From an uncultured Ruminococcus sp. (GTDB lineage: Bacteria; Bacillota; Clostridia; Oscillospirales; Ruminococcaceae): a DNA stretch of 22,982 nt. The DNA lies in NCBI GenBank assembly GCA_902464115.1, contig CABQIF010000020.1, positions 1 through 22,982 of the forward strand, given 5' to 3'. Below are positions 7,284 through 15,853 of this stretch, piece after piece (positions within the stretch are counted from its first letter, which is position 1; every line of letters starts with the position of its first letter). The translations under genes and the position numbers were made by a program. The notes beneath the pieces are model-generated. The model had not been told where the DNA came from. It searched no databases and saw only the letters and a program-made list of their open reading frames with translations.

Positions 7284-8578
7284 TTCGTCTGTTGCTGACG
7301 GGGTGCTTGCTGCTCCTGTTATCCGGTTGTACATTCGGGGCAACGGTGGACGCTCTGCTGACACCGCCCCATCTGCGTGGGGAACAGGAGCAGATTTATC
7401 AGGCATTGGAAAATGCGGTTGGAAACCGTATCACTCTCCAGTATCCTCGCAGCGGCGACCATCTCTCTGCGGTAATGATTTCCGATTTGGACGGAGATGG
7501 ACAGGATGAAGCGGCAGTCTTCTACCGCAAAGAAAGTTCACTCTCAACGGAAAACGCCCTGCGGCTGAATCTGTTAGACCAAGCAGACGGCACATGGATG
7601 TCGGTTTGTGATTTGCCGGCAGAGGGAGCAGAAGTTGACCGTGGGTTTACTTCCGACATCGGTGGACGGCAGCGGCTCATTATCGGTTATTCGCAGGTTG
7701 ACCAATCGGACAAAGCACTCGTTGTTTATAATTATGAGGGCGGAACGCTGGCGAAGAGTTTCACTGTTTCGTATTCGAGCTTTGATGTTGCGGATCTAGA
7801 CGGTGACGACCAAGCAGAATTGCTGATCTTAAAGGCTGCAGAGGGGGAACACGCTGCGGAAGCAGCGGTTTATGTGCCGGACGAACAAGACCACTATACC
7901 CGTTACAGTCTGACGTTACAGGGAAAAACAACGGAATACAGTCAAGTACTCTGTGGCAACACGCAGGGCAAACAGACAGCGATTTATCTCGATGGCATTG
8001 TTGGGGCAACCACGATGCAAACAGAAGTCTTACAGTTTGACGGAAAAAAGCTGTCGTATCTTGTTCCAACTGGCAGCGATGCGGTGAGCACGATTCGCCC
8101 GACAGGCTGGCTGACCATGGATATTGACCAGGACGACATTCCGGAAATCCCCGTGCAGGGATTATTCCCCGGCTATCAGGATACCGATTCCGACTTGATT
8201 CGGATGACTCGCTGGATGACTGTGACCAAAGACGGCACGTTACAGGAAGAAGAACGGGGCTATTATAGTCTGGGGGACGGCTATGCATTTTTGCTGCCGC
8301 CGAACTGGCGGACAGAAGTCACTGTACAGAACGATAATCTGACGGGGGATCTGGTATTCTATCACTACATGGGCGACCGTGCAGCGGAGATGCCGGAACT
8401 GATGCGGATTTCCGTGGCAACGGATACGGCAAATCGGGACAGCCGACTGGAAGAGGGCTATCAGCTGCTGTATTCGAGAGGAAATGCGTATTATTTTATC
8501 AAAGTACCAGAGAACAGCACCGATGAACGGTCAAGAACCGTTGGCGACCTGTTGGGGTATTTTGTCTTTTTATCGTAA
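7265..8578 (+). CDS. Lipoprotein with FG-GAP/VCBS-like calcium-loop repeats
   Basis: The 437-residue protein has a lipoprotein signal peptide: basic start, hydrophobic run, and LLSGC with Cys 22 as the lipidation site. It is therefore expected on the outer face of the membrane. Three acidic loops of the FG-GAP/VCBS type occur: ISDLDGDGQDEAAV (about 72-85), VADLDGDDQAELLI (175-188) and MDIDQDDIPEIPV (285-297). Such loops bind Ca2+ and build beta-propeller blades. No enzyme motif is visible. The start overlaps gltA by 19 bp and has no clear Shine-Dalgarno, consistent with coupling. A response regulator and sensor kinase follow directly, so it may feed an extracellular signal to that system; this is inference from neighbourhood. 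Confidence 0.85.
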   Translation: MRPKGLIRLLLTGCLLLLLSGCTFGATVDALLTPPHLRGEQEQIYQALENAVGNRITLQYPRSGDHLSAVMISDLDGDGQDEAAVFYRKESSLSTENALRLNLLDQADGTWMSVCDLPAEGAEVDRGFTSDIGGRQRLIIGYSQVDQSDKALVVYNYEGGTLAKSFTVSYSSFDVADLDGDDQAELLILKAAEGEHAAEAAVYVPDEQDHYTRYSLTLQGKTTEYSQVLCGNTQGKQTAIYLDGIVGATTMQTEVLQFDGKKLSYLVPTGSDAVSTIRPTGWLTMDIDQDDIPEIPVQGLFPGYQDTDSDLIRMTRWMTVTKDGTLQEEERGYYSLGDGYAFLLPPNWRTEVTVQNDNLTGDLVFYHYMGDRAAEMPELMRISVATDTANRDSRLEEGYQLLYSRGNAYYFIKVPENSTDERSRTVGDLLGYFVFLS

Positions 8579-8631
8579 CATTGCGGACGGACAGCCAATC
8601 ATCAAAAGCAGAAAGGGGAAACAACCGTTTT

Positions 8632-9339
8632 ATGAAACGCATTTTAGTTTGTGAGGATGAAGATGTCATCCGAGAATTTGTTGTCATCAATCTGAAACGA
8701 GTTGGCTATGAAGTGTATGATGTCAATTGCGGGGAAGAAGCCCTGCGGGTGTTTGATGCTGCCAACGGAAATTTTGATATTGTCCTGCTGGATATTATGA
8801 TGCCCGGCATGGACGGTTTTCAGGTATGCAAGGAGTTGCGGAAGCGAAGCTCTACCATTGGAATTATCATGCTGTCCGCCAAGACGCAGGAAATGGATAA
8901 AGTCAACGGCTTAATGATCGGAGCAGATGACTACATCACAAAACCGTTCTCTCCATCGGAACTGACAGCACGGGTCGATGCGATTTATCGGCGTGTCTGC
9001 ATGAGTTCCATGAGCGATAAACAGAAATCCGTCTTGAAAAGTGGGCCATTTGTGCTGAATCTGGTCAACCGGACATTGCACAAACAGGAAAAGCCCATTG
9101 AACTGACACAGATCGAATATCAGGTGTTGGAATATTTTCTGAAGAATAAAAATACCGCCCTCGACCGCTCCAGCATCTTACAGCACATCTGGGGCGAACA
9201 GTATGACGGCGATGATAAAATTGTGGATGTCAACATCCGCCGCATTCGCATGAAGATTGAAGACCAGCCCTCGAATCCAAAGTATATTACAACGATTTGG
9301 GGCTATGGATATAAGTGGAATGACCCAGATGACCGCTGA
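8632..9339 (+). CDS. OmpR/PhoB-family response regulator
   Basis: The 235-residue protein has a receiver domain (1-120) with the acidic pair in CEDED near 8-11, phosphoacceptor D54 in VLLDIMMPGMDG, Ser 82 in the switch position and conserved Lys 104 in DDYITKPFSP. A winged-helix DNA-binding domain follows (about 135-232), with ELTQIEYQVLEYF and the closing TIWGYGYKW. The frame is open upstream to a TTG at 8581, but ATG 8632 is chosen because AAAGGGG lies at 8612-8618 and the receiver domain begins here. It overlaps the sensor kinase gene, its evident partner. The signal and target genes cannot be told from sequence. Confidence 0.95.
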   Translation: MKRILVCEDEDVIREFVVINLKRVGYEVYDVNCGEEALRVFDAANGNFDIVLLDIMMPGMDGFQVCKELRKRSSTIGIIMLSAKTQEMDKVNGLMIGADDYITKPFSPSELTARVDAIYRRVCMSSMSDKQKSVLKSGPFVLNLVNRTLHKQEKPIELTQIEYQVLEYFLKNKNTALDRSSILQHIWGEQYDGDDKIVDVNIRRIRMKIEDQPSNPKYITTIWGYGYKWNDPDDR

Positions 9340-10765
9340 TGCAACACAGAAAAAACGCCGCAGTTCCCGAAAAAATACCATTACGGTTCGCTGGCTCATT
9401 AGCAATTTAGGCGTTGTATTTTTGGTGCTGTTGATTGTGGAACTGTCGGTGATCTATACCTTACAGCACTATTATTACAATTCTGCGGAGCAGTATCTTA
9501 CCACGAAGATTTCTTCTGTGACCACGGTGCTGACTCGCTATTCACAGGATACCGGCTCGAATTTTTCGGCAGACCTGCGAAGCACCTTTGAAAACTTTTC
9601 CGACAAGGAACGCATGGAACTGATGGCAATCAATTCCAAGGGCAGAGTGACGCTGACGACCTCCGGTTTTGCCCCTGATACAGGGACGGCGATGCCGGAC
9701 TATGAAACGGCAATGGAATCGGAAACAGGAACATGGATCGGCAGGCAGAACGGAGAACGTGTGATGGCGGTGAGCGTGAACATCTCCGCCATGCAGCCGG
9801 AATACAATGCCATTCGGGTGGTTTCGTCCATGTCGCAGATCGATGCGACTTTGCGAGATTATACAACGATGATTACCATCGTTTGCATCGGGGTTTTGCT
9901 GCTGCTGACCATTACAGGTTCTTTTTTCCTGCGGTCGATTGTTCGACCCATCAACCGCATCAATGCGGTTACGAAAAAATTTGCACAGGGGGACTTCTCC
10001 CAGCGAATCACGCCGATTCCGCAAGATGAAATCGGGGATTTGTGCAAGGCGGTCAATGATATGGCATCTACACTCTCTGAAACGGAGGCGATGAAAAACG
10101 AGTTTATTTCCTCGGTTTCCCATGAATTGCGGACACCATTGACGGCAATTCAAGGCTGGGCAGAAACGCTCTGTCTGGACATTGATGCGGAAACGATGCA
10201 AAAGGGCATGCATGTGATTGTCAACGAAACAGAACGACTTTCCCGCATGGTGGAAGAGTTGCTAGACTTCTCTCGGATGCAGAGCGGACGGCTGACAGTA
10301 CAACCCGAACCTATGGATATTTTGGCAGAATTGGGCGATGCCGTCTTGATTTACATGGAGAAGGCAAAGCGGGAACATATTCGGATGATTTATCAAGAAC
10401 CGGAGATGCTGCCGTTTGTCTACGGGGATAAAAACCGCATTCGACAGGTGTTTATCAATGTGATCGACAACGCCTTGAAATATTCCAACCCCGGTGGACT
10501 GGTCACAGTCAGTGCGGAAGCGATTGCAGAACAAATTCAGGTGCGGATCTCAGATAATGGCGTGGGCATCAGTGCTGCCGACCTGCCGAAAGTTAAGACG
10601 AAATTTTTCAAGGCAAATCATACCCGAAGAGGTTCTGGCATCGGGCTTGCTGTGGCAAATGAGATCATTACCATGCATCACGGAAAACTGGACATTCAAA
10701 GTGAACTGGGCAAGGGAACGACCGTCATCATTACGCTGCCAGCGATGTCCGACCACTTGTTGTAA
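9320..10765 (+). CDS. Membrane sensor histidine kinase
   Basis: The 481-residue protein reads: basic N-terminus, membrane segment 1 (about 25-47), an extracytoplasmic region of about 135 residues, membrane segment 2 (about 183-204), HAMP linker (205-255), HisKA with phosphoacceptor His 268 in SSVSHELRTPL, and HATPase_c with N-box FINVIDNALKYSN, G1 SDNGVGI, F-box region KFFKA and G2 GSGIGLAVA. All catalytic motifs are intact. It autophosphorylates and passes phosphate to the preceding response regulator. ATG 9320 overlaps that gene by 20 bp; ATG 9329 is an equally possible start, since GGA lies better spaced before it. An upstream in-frame start at 9257 is less likely because it overlaps by 83 bp. 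Confidence 0.94.
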   Translation: MTQMTADATQKKRRSSRKNTITVRWLISNLGVVFLVLLIVELSVIYTLQHYYYNSAEQYLTTKISSVTTVLTRYSQDTGSNFSADLRSTFENFSDKERMELMAINSKGRVTLTTSGFAPDTGTAMPDYETAMESETGTWIGRQNGERVMAVSVNISAMQPEYNAIRVVSSMSQIDATLRDYTTMITIVCIGVLLLLTITGSFFLRSIVRPINRINAVTKKFAQGDFSQRITPIPQDEIGDLCKAVNDMASTLSETEAMKNEFISSVSHELRTPLTAIQGWAETLCLDIDAETMQKGMHVIVNETERLSRMVEELLDFSRMQSGRLTVQPEPMDILAELGDAVLIYMEKAKREHIRMIYQEPEMLPFVYGDKNRIRQVFINVIDNALKYSNPGGLVTVSAEAIAEQIQVRISDNGVGISAADLPKVKTKFFKANHTRRGSGIGLAVANEIITMHHGKLDIQSELGKGTTVIITLPAMSDHLL

Positions 10766-10776
10766 GGAGCAGGCAT

Positions 10777-11097
10777 ATGAAAAAATGCAGGATTACCGCC
10801 TTGCGAAAAACGGAATATCCGGATTTGATGGAGCAGTACGAAAATCCATTGGAAACGCCTTGCACGGTTTCGGTTGGGCAAGTTTGGGTAACAAACGGCT
10901 GGGAGAAACCAGCAGATTTTTGTGAAAGTGCATGGAATACGCTGTCCCCGTTTGTGATGGCGTTGGCACACGGCGGAGAAAATTTCTATGATGGCTGGAT
11001 GAAGAATCCGAAGTCGGTTCTGCTGTCCTGTAACGATGGATTTCGTCCAGTCAGCTTTCTAGTCGAGGCATTGGAAGCAGATGGGGGCGAAGTATGA
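10777..11097 (+). CDS. TIGR04076 family protein
   Basis: The 106-residue protein matches my recollection of TIGR04076, a family of about 90-110 residues of unknown function common in anaerobes. Visible landmarks are the start KKCRITALRKT, then PCTVSVGQVWV, EKPADFCESAWNTLSPFVMALAHGG and the end NDGFRPVSFLVEAL. Cysteines at residues 4, 29, 47 and 83 could bind a metal or cluster, but this is not shown. No signal peptide or membrane segment is seen. AAGGAG overlaps the histidine kinase stop codon at 10763-10769, and the 3' end overlaps the next gene by four bases (ATGA), so it is embedded in the operon. Confidence 0.75.
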   Translation: MKKCRITALRKTEYPDLMEQYENPLETPCTVSVGQVWVTNGWEKPADFCESAWNTLSPFVMALAHGGENFYDGWMKNPKSVLLSCNDGFRPVSFLVEALEADGGEV

Positions 11098-11525
11098 GAA
11101 AACTGGATAGCAACTTGATGCACGCTGCATTGACTGCCCTGTTAGAGCCGCAGGAACAGTATCAGTTTCCGGTTTATGTGGGATTTTCAGAGCGGTATTT
11201 GTCATCTTTGGAACAGACGTATGGTTTTTTGGCGGTGACAACGCATCAACGGCTGTTGGTTTCCCGATTTGGTCTGTTGACCGTTCCGATGAAACAGCAG
11301 GCGTTTGCTTTACAGACGTTGCAGAAGTTATCTGTTCAGCAGATTCCATTGCTGAAAACAAGAAAGATTACCATGCAGTTTCAGAGCATGGGAAAAGTGG
11401 AATCGCTCCGCTGTTTTTGCAGCCCGAAAACGTTTGGAATGGGGTTGCCAAATCAGGAACCGCACTTGCAACAGCTGCTGGAAACGCTGAATCTTTGGAG
11501 TACCCGAAGCGATTTTACGGAATGA
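11094..11525 (+). CDS. Small protein, possibly bacterial PH-like domain
   Basis: The 143-residue protein starts inside the stop of the preceding gene (ATGA at 11094-11097), a sign of coupling. After an N-terminal helix-like segment, GFLAVTTHQRLLVSRFG followed by QQAFALQTLQKLSVQQ and then KITMQFQSMGKVESLRCFC looks like the strand pattern of bacterial PH-like (YokE/YdjM-type) domains, where a protein has an early hydrophobic TxxRL strand and ends in a helix (EPHLQQLLETL). No membrane segment, signal peptide or enzyme motif is visible. The assignment is by pattern only, and the function is unknown. Confidence 0.6.
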   Translation: MRKLDSNLMHAALTALLEPQEQYQFPVYVGFSERYLSSLEQTYGFLAVTTHQRLLVSRFGLLTVPMKQQAFALQTLQKLSVQQIPLLKTRKITMQFQSMGKVESLRCFCSPKTFGMGLPNQEPHLQQLLETLNLWSTRSDFTE

Positions 11526-11559
11526 TAGACCTTGATTTTGACGAGAGAAAGGATTGCGA

Positions 11560-12543
11560 ATGAAACAAACAACAAAGCCGGAGCAGGCAAAACACCGCTC
11601 GAAAATCGGTGGACAGGCTCTGATCGAAGGTGTTATGATGAAAGGCGTTCATACGGGAGCAATGGCATGCCGGCTGCCGGATGGAACGATCGATGTAGAA
11701 ACGTGGGAAGAACACAACGGGAAAGAAATGCCATGGTATCGGAAGTGTCCGTTTGTACGGGGCAGCTTTAACTTTGTGATTTCGATGCGGGATGGCTACC
11801 GCTGCCTGATGAAATCCGCAGAGAAACAGATGACAGAAGAAGAAAAAGAGAACGAGCCTCAGGAGGAAATGAACCGCTTTGAACGCTGGCTGAATGACAA
11901 ACTGGGTGACAAAGTATTTGGCATCATCATGTCCATTTCGATGGTCATCGGCGTAGCGTTTGCAGTGTTCGCCTTTATTTTCCTGCCAAAGTTTTTGATT
12001 GGATTGCTCATCACGCACACTGCGATTCCAGACGATAGCCGATTTATTCGGTCACTGCTGGAAGGTGTGCTGAAAATCGTCATTTTCCTGGGCTATATGG
12101 CATTTACCGGCTGTATGAAAGACATCCGGCGGACGTATGAATACCACGGGGCAGAGCATAAGACGATTGCTTGCTTTGAGGCAGGCGACCCGTTGACGGT
12201 GGAGAACGTCAAGAAACACTGCCGATTCCACCCACGCTGCGGAACAAGCTTTATTTTTATCACGCTGATCGTCAGCATTCTGGTGATGTGCTGCGTGCCG
12301 TTGACCGTTGTTTGGCAGCGTGTCTTGGTGAGCATTTTGCTGTTGCCGTTGGTGGTTGGCATTTCCTATGAATTTATTCGCATTGCCGGAAGAAGTGACA
12401 GCTGGATTACAAAGGCACTTTCATTTCCGGGCTTGCAGATTCAGCGGATTACCACCAGAGAACCGGATGCCAGTCAGATCGAATGTGCAATTGCAGCATT
12501 AAAACCTTGCATTCCGGACAATCTGGAGGAAGACGAGTGGTAA
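11560..12543 (+). CDS. DUF1385 family membrane protein (YqhQ-like)
   Basis: The 327-residue protein carries the family landmarks: GGQALIEGVMMKG near the N-terminus, EYHGAEHKTIACFEAG in the middle and FHPRCGTSF before the last membrane region. About four hydrophobic stretches are visible: residues 117-150 (possibly two passes), 165-185, 230-252 and 258-278. The function of the family is not settled. Its landmark His and Cys residues suggest a metal or redox site, which is inference. ATG 11560 is preferred over TTG 11554 because AAAGGA ends six bases before it. It is followed by prmC with a short overlap, a pairing often seen in Firmicutes. Confidence 0.9.
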   Translation: MKQTTKPEQAKHRSKIGGQALIEGVMMKGVHTGAMACRLPDGTIDVETWEEHNGKEMPWYRKCPFVRGSFNFVISMRDGYRCLMKSAEKQMTEEEKENEPQEEMNRFERWLNDKLGDKVFGIIMSISMVIGVAFAVFAFIFLPKFLIGLLITHTAIPDDSRFIRSLLEGVLKIVIFLGYMAFTGCMKDIRRTYEYHGAEHKTIACFEAGDPLTVENVKKHCRFHPRCGTSFIFITLIVSILVMCCVPLTVVWQRVLVSILLLPLVVGISYEFIRIAGRSDSWITKALSFPGLQIQRITTREPDASQIECAIAALKPCIPDNLEEDEW

Positions 12544-13388
12544 CGATGACACGGCGAACCTTATACCAGACCATCCGGCAGCGGTTACAGGCTGCAAGCA
12601 TCGAAGATGCTGGGATAGAAGCCGGATTTCTGCTGGAATTTCTCTTGGGGAAGCCATTGCCGCAACTGCTCATGGATGGAGAACTGCCCGTGCCGGAGGC
12701 GATTGTGATGCAGGCAGAAACGCTTTGCCAGCGGCGAGCAGCCCACTACCCCTTGCAATATCTGTTCGGCAGCTGGGAATTTTATGGCTTGTCGTTTGAG
12801 ATTGGGGAAGGGGTTTTGATTCCCCGAGCGGATACAGAAACGTTAGTGGATGTCGTCTGCACACTGCGGAGCGGACAGCCACAGACCCGTTTATTAGACC
12901 TGTGCAGTGGCAGTGGTTGCATTCCGGCAGCGATTGCAACGCAGTTGCCGGAAGTTTCCGGGGCTGCCATCGAACGGGAAACCGCAGCGTTTTCCTATCT
13001 ACAGAAAAACTTGCAGCAGTATGCACCGCAGATACAGCCTGTGCAGGGCGATGTACTGGACACTGCCCTGCCGGATCTGTATACGGGATATGATGTCATT
13101 ACCTGCAATCCGCCCTATCTGACCGAGGTGGATATGCAGCAGTTGCAGCCGGAAGTCGCATTTGAGCCGGAAACCGCTCTCTATGGCGGAGCAGATGGAC
13201 TGGATTTTTACCGCAGCATTTCTGCAAACTGGAGTTCTGCTTTGCGAAAATCGGGCTGGCTGGTGTATGAAATTGGAAAGGGGCAGGAACAGGATGTTGC
13301 AGCCATTTTGCGGCAGCAGGGGTTCTCCCAGATTATCCAGCAAATGGATGGAAACGGAATTGTTCGGGTGGTTGCCGGACAGAAATAA
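12537..13388 (+). CDS. prmC: Peptide chain release factor N5-glutamine methyltransferase
   Basis: PrmC methylates the glutamine of the GGQ motif in release factors RF1 and RF2, using S-adenosylmethionine. The product (283 residues from the GTG) shows an N-terminal helical substrate domain, YLFGSWEFYGLSFEIGEGV with LIPRADTE, the SAM loop LLDLCSGSGCIPAAIA (about 119-134) and the catalytic NPPY (about 191-194). The C-terminal region ends in the usual methyltransferase strands. GTG 12537 is chosen because GGAGG at 12525-12529 is seven bases away. ATG 12546 is the alternative but lies 16 bases from that site. prfA is not adjacent, unlike in many Firmicutes. The start overlaps the DUF1385 gene by seven bases. 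Confidence 0.93.
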   Translation: MVTMTRRTLYQTIRQRLQAASIEDAGIEAGFLLEFLLGKPLPQLLMDGELPVPEAIVMQAETLCQRRAAHYPLQYLFGSWEFYGLSFEIGEGVLIPRADTETLVDVVCTLRSGQPQTRLLDLCSGSGCIPAAIATQLPEVSGAAIERETAAFSYLQKNLQQYAPQIQPVQGDVLDTALPDLYTGYDVITCNPPYLTEVDMQQLQPEVAFEPETALYGGADGLDFYRSISANWSSALRKSGWLVYEIGKGQEQDVAAILRQQGFSQIIQQMDGNGIVRVVAGQK

Positions 13389-13392
13389 CAGC

Positions 13393-13409
13393 AGATGCTG
13401 CCTGCATCT
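13393..13409. other. Short hairpin in the prmC to glycosyltransferase gap
   Basis: AGATGC (13393-13398) and GCATCT (13404-13409) pair around a five-base loop. No T-tract follows on the plus strand, so it does not look like a usual intrinsic terminator. The 70-bp gap holds no convincing promoter, so read-through from the upstream operon is possible. Confidence 0.4.
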
Positions 13410-13458
13410 ATAAAAAAGCAGTTCTCGTTTATCTTTTTCTCGAAAGGAGCATTCCGAT

Positions 13459-14661
13459 ATGTATAAAATTGCATTTGTCATTCCCTGGTATGGCGAAGGC
13501 ATTCCCGGCGGTGCAGAAATGGAACTGCGGGAAGTTGCCGGACATCTTCAGAAAGCCGGCGTGGAAGTGGAAGTCCTGACGACCTGCGTCAAGGATTTTA
13601 CGGCAGACTGGAATCAGAACTATTACGCTGCCGGGGTTGCTATGGTGTATGATGTCCCAACTCGCCGGTTTCCGGTTCGGAAACGGGATACTGCCACCTT
13701 TGACCGCATCAATGCCCAGTTGATGCAGGGGAAACACATTCCCCCAAAGGAAGAGGTGCTGTTCTTACAGGAGATGGTGAACAGTCCGCAGCTCTATGAA
13801 TATATTGAAACGCACAACGATGACTATGACTTATTTGTGTTCATGCCCTATATGTTCGGGACGACGTTCCACGGGGTGTTGGCTTGTCCAGAAAAGGCAG
13901 TCATGATTCCGTGTTTCCACGAAGAAGCCTATGCCCATCTGCGGCTGTTCCGGCAGACCTATATCAATATTCGGGGAATGATTTTCAATTCTGTTCCGGA
14001 AATGCAGCTGGCAAACCGCTTGTATGATTTGGACGAAGTGGAACAAATTTGCATGGGCATTGGTATGGATACCTCTATTTCCGGCGACGGGGCAGCATTT
14101 CGGGAAAAATACGGGATCACCGACCCTTATTTGATTTATGCCGGACGGAAAGACAGTGGGAAAAATGTGCATACCTTGCTGCAATACTTTGCAGAGTACA
14201 AGAAACGCAATCCAGAAGACCCGCTGCAATTGGTGTTAATTGGCGGTGGAACGATTGCCGTTCCAGATTCTGTGAAAGATTGCGTGCATGATTTGGGTTA
14301 TGTTTCCCAGCAGGATAAATATGATGCTTTGCAGGGAGCGTTGTTCCTCTGTCAGCCCTCAAAAAACGAGAGCTTCTCGCTGGTCATTATGGAAAGCTGG
14401 CTGTGCGGCAGACCCGTTCTGGTGCATTCTGCTTGTGCGGTCACGAAAGATTTTGCCCAGCAGGCAGAAGGTGGTCTGTATTTTAACAGCTATTTTGAAT
14501 TTGAAGGCTGTGTGCAGTGGCTGGAACAGCATCCGGCAGAATGCGAACAGCTCGGACAAAACGGCAGACAATTCGTCCTTGCCAACTTTGATTGGAACGT
14601 GGTGACGAAGAAGTATCTGGAATTTTTCAAAAAACTGATAGAAGAGGGGGATGTGCAGTGA
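13459..14661 (+). CDS. GT4-type glycosyltransferase, first of a pair
   Basis: The 400-residue protein has a GT-B fold pattern: N-terminal Rossmann start KIAFVIPWYGEGIPGGAEMELREVA with the Gly-Gly-Ala-Glu acceptor loop, a linker, then the nucleotide-sugar domain from YLIYAGRKDSGKNVHTLLQYF, and the E-x7-E retaining signature NESFSLVIMES (E304 and E312). It should transfer a sugar from an activated donor on the cytoplasmic face of the membrane. Donor and acceptor cannot be told. No membrane segment is seen. GAAAGGAG precedes the start by about nine bases. The stop overlaps the GTG of the next gene (GTGA), which encodes a clear paralogue, so the two proteins probably work in one glycan pathway. 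Confidence 0.92.
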   Translation: MYKIAFVIPWYGEGIPGGAEMELREVAGHLQKAGVEVEVLTTCVKDFTADWNQNYYAAGVAMVYDVPTRRFPVRKRDTATFDRINAQLMQGKHIPPKEEVLFLQEMVNSPQLYEYIETHNDDYDLFVFMPYMFGTTFHGVLACPEKAVMIPCFHEEAYAHLRLFRQTYINIRGMIFNSVPEMQLANRLYDLDEVEQICMGIGMDTSISGDGAAFREKYGITDPYLIYAGRKDSGKNVHTLLQYFAEYKKRNPEDPLQLVLIGGGTIAVPDSVKDCVHDLGYVSQQDKYDALQGALFLCQPSKNESFSLVIMESWLCGRPVLVHSACAVTKDFAQQAEGGLYFNSYFEFEGCVQWLEQHPAECEQLGQNGRQFVLANFDWNVVTKKYLEFFKKLIEEGDVQ

Positions 14662-15848
14662 AACGCATTGCATTTGTCAATCAACGATACGGCTTAGAGG
14701 TCAACGGGGGTTCTGAATATTATACCCGCCTGATGGCGGAACGGTTGGCGAAGTACTACGAAGTGGATGTACTGACCACCAAAGCCGTGGACTATACCAC
14801 ATGGAAAGACTGGTATGTACGGGATGTGGAAACCATCAACGGGGTAACAGTACGCCGGTTTTCCGTGGCACAGGAACGGGCAGTGGATTTTGATGCCTAT
14901 AATGCTGCTTACCTGTCCGAATGCGAACAGGATAACTACAGTTTGGGCATTGAAAAAATATGGTTTGAAAAGCAAGGACCATACTGCCCAGAATGCATTG
15001 CCTTTATTCGGGAGCATAAAGATGAATACGATGCCTTTTTATTTGTTACCTATCTGTATTATCTGACGGTTGCCGGATTGCCGGAAGTGGCAGAGAAAGC
15101 GATTTTCATTCCAACCGCTCATGAAGAACCATACTTGCATTTTAAGACGTTTGAAAAGCTGTTCCAGCTGCCGCAGGCGTATGTTTTCCTGACAGAAGAG
15201 GAACGGATGCTCGTGCGGCGGCAGTTCAAAACTGCTGGGATTCCGTGTGATGTGTTGGGGACAGGGGTAGATATTCCAGATTATCCGCCAGCCGCTGCAT
15301 TCCGGCAGAAATACCGGATTCATGCCCCGTATTTGATTTATGTCGGGCGAATTGATGAGGGAAAAGACTGCCCGACCTTGTTCCGGTACTTTATTGAGTT
15401 CAAGGAACGCAACCCCAGTGATCTGAAGCTGGTGCTGATGGGAAAAGCGGTCTGCAACATTCCAAAGCATCCGGATATTATCCCATTGGGCTTTGTTTCT
15501 GAGGAGGACAAGTTCAGCGGACTTTCCGATGCCATTTCATTGGTTTTGCCGTCCCAGTATGAAAGCTTGTCGATTGCCGTGCTGGAGGCGATGGCGTTGG
15601 GCGTTCCGGTGCTGGTAAACGGGCAGTGCGATGTTCTGAAGGGACACTGCACAAAGAGCAATGGCGGACTGTATTACCGAAACTTCTTTGAATTTGAGGG
15701 GGCGTTGAATTATCTGTTTTCGCATCCCGATGAATATCAGGAGATGCAGGAAAACGCCTATGAATATGTTCTGGAGCACTATGACTGGGATGTGATTTTA
15801 GAGCGGTTCCGTGTCATCATTGAAAACGTGATAGAAGGGCGGACATAA
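14658..15848 (+). CDS. GT4-type glycosyltransferase, second of a pair
   Basis: The 396-residue protein is a paralogue of the preceding one: KRIAFVNQRYGLEVNGGSEYYTRLMA at the N-terminus, the matching IPTAHEEPYLHF segment in place of IPCFHEEAYAHL, the donor domain start YLIYVGRIDEGKDCPTLFRYF, and E-x7-E in YESLSIAVLEAMALGVPVL (E302 and E310). Both proteins also share the C-terminal GGLYxxxxFEFEG block. GTG 14658 is the start, because GAGGGGG precedes it by seven bases and it overlaps the previous stop by four bases. An in-frame start at 14592 would overlap the previous gene by 70 bp. It probably adds a consecutive sugar to the same surface polymer, which is inference. Confidence 0.92.
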   Translation: MKRIAFVNQRYGLEVNGGSEYYTRLMAERLAKYYEVDVLTTKAVDYTTWKDWYVRDVETINGVTVRRFSVAQERAVDFDAYNAAYLSECEQDNYSLGIEKIWFEKQGPYCPECIAFIREHKDEYDAFLFVTYLYYLTVAGLPEVAEKAIFIPTAHEEPYLHFKTFEKLFQLPQAYVFLTEEERMLVRRQFKTAGIPCDVLGTGVDIPDYPPAAAFRQKYRIHAPYLIYVGRIDEGKDCPTLFRYFIEFKERNPSDLKLVLMGKAVCNIPKHPDIIPLGFVSEEDKFSGLSDAISLVLPSQYESLSIAVLEAMALGVPVLVNGQCDVLKGHCTKSNGGLYYRNFFEFEGALNYLFSHPDEYQEMQENAYEYVLEHYDWDVILERFRVIIENVIEGRT

Positions 15849-15853
15849 GAGTC

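Noticed and set aside
9257..9319. Longer N-terminus for the histidine kinase
   Set aside because: It would overlap the response regulator by 83 bp, and the extra residues match no kinase feature.
13393..13415. Terminator between prmC and the glycosyltransferases
   Set aside because: The hairpin is followed by A-rich sequence and not by a T tract on the plus strand.
14592..14657. Longer N-terminus for the second glycosyltransferase
   Set aside because: It overlaps the first gene by 70 bp, while GTG 14658 has a well-placed ribosome binding site and begins at the conserved KRIAFV strand.
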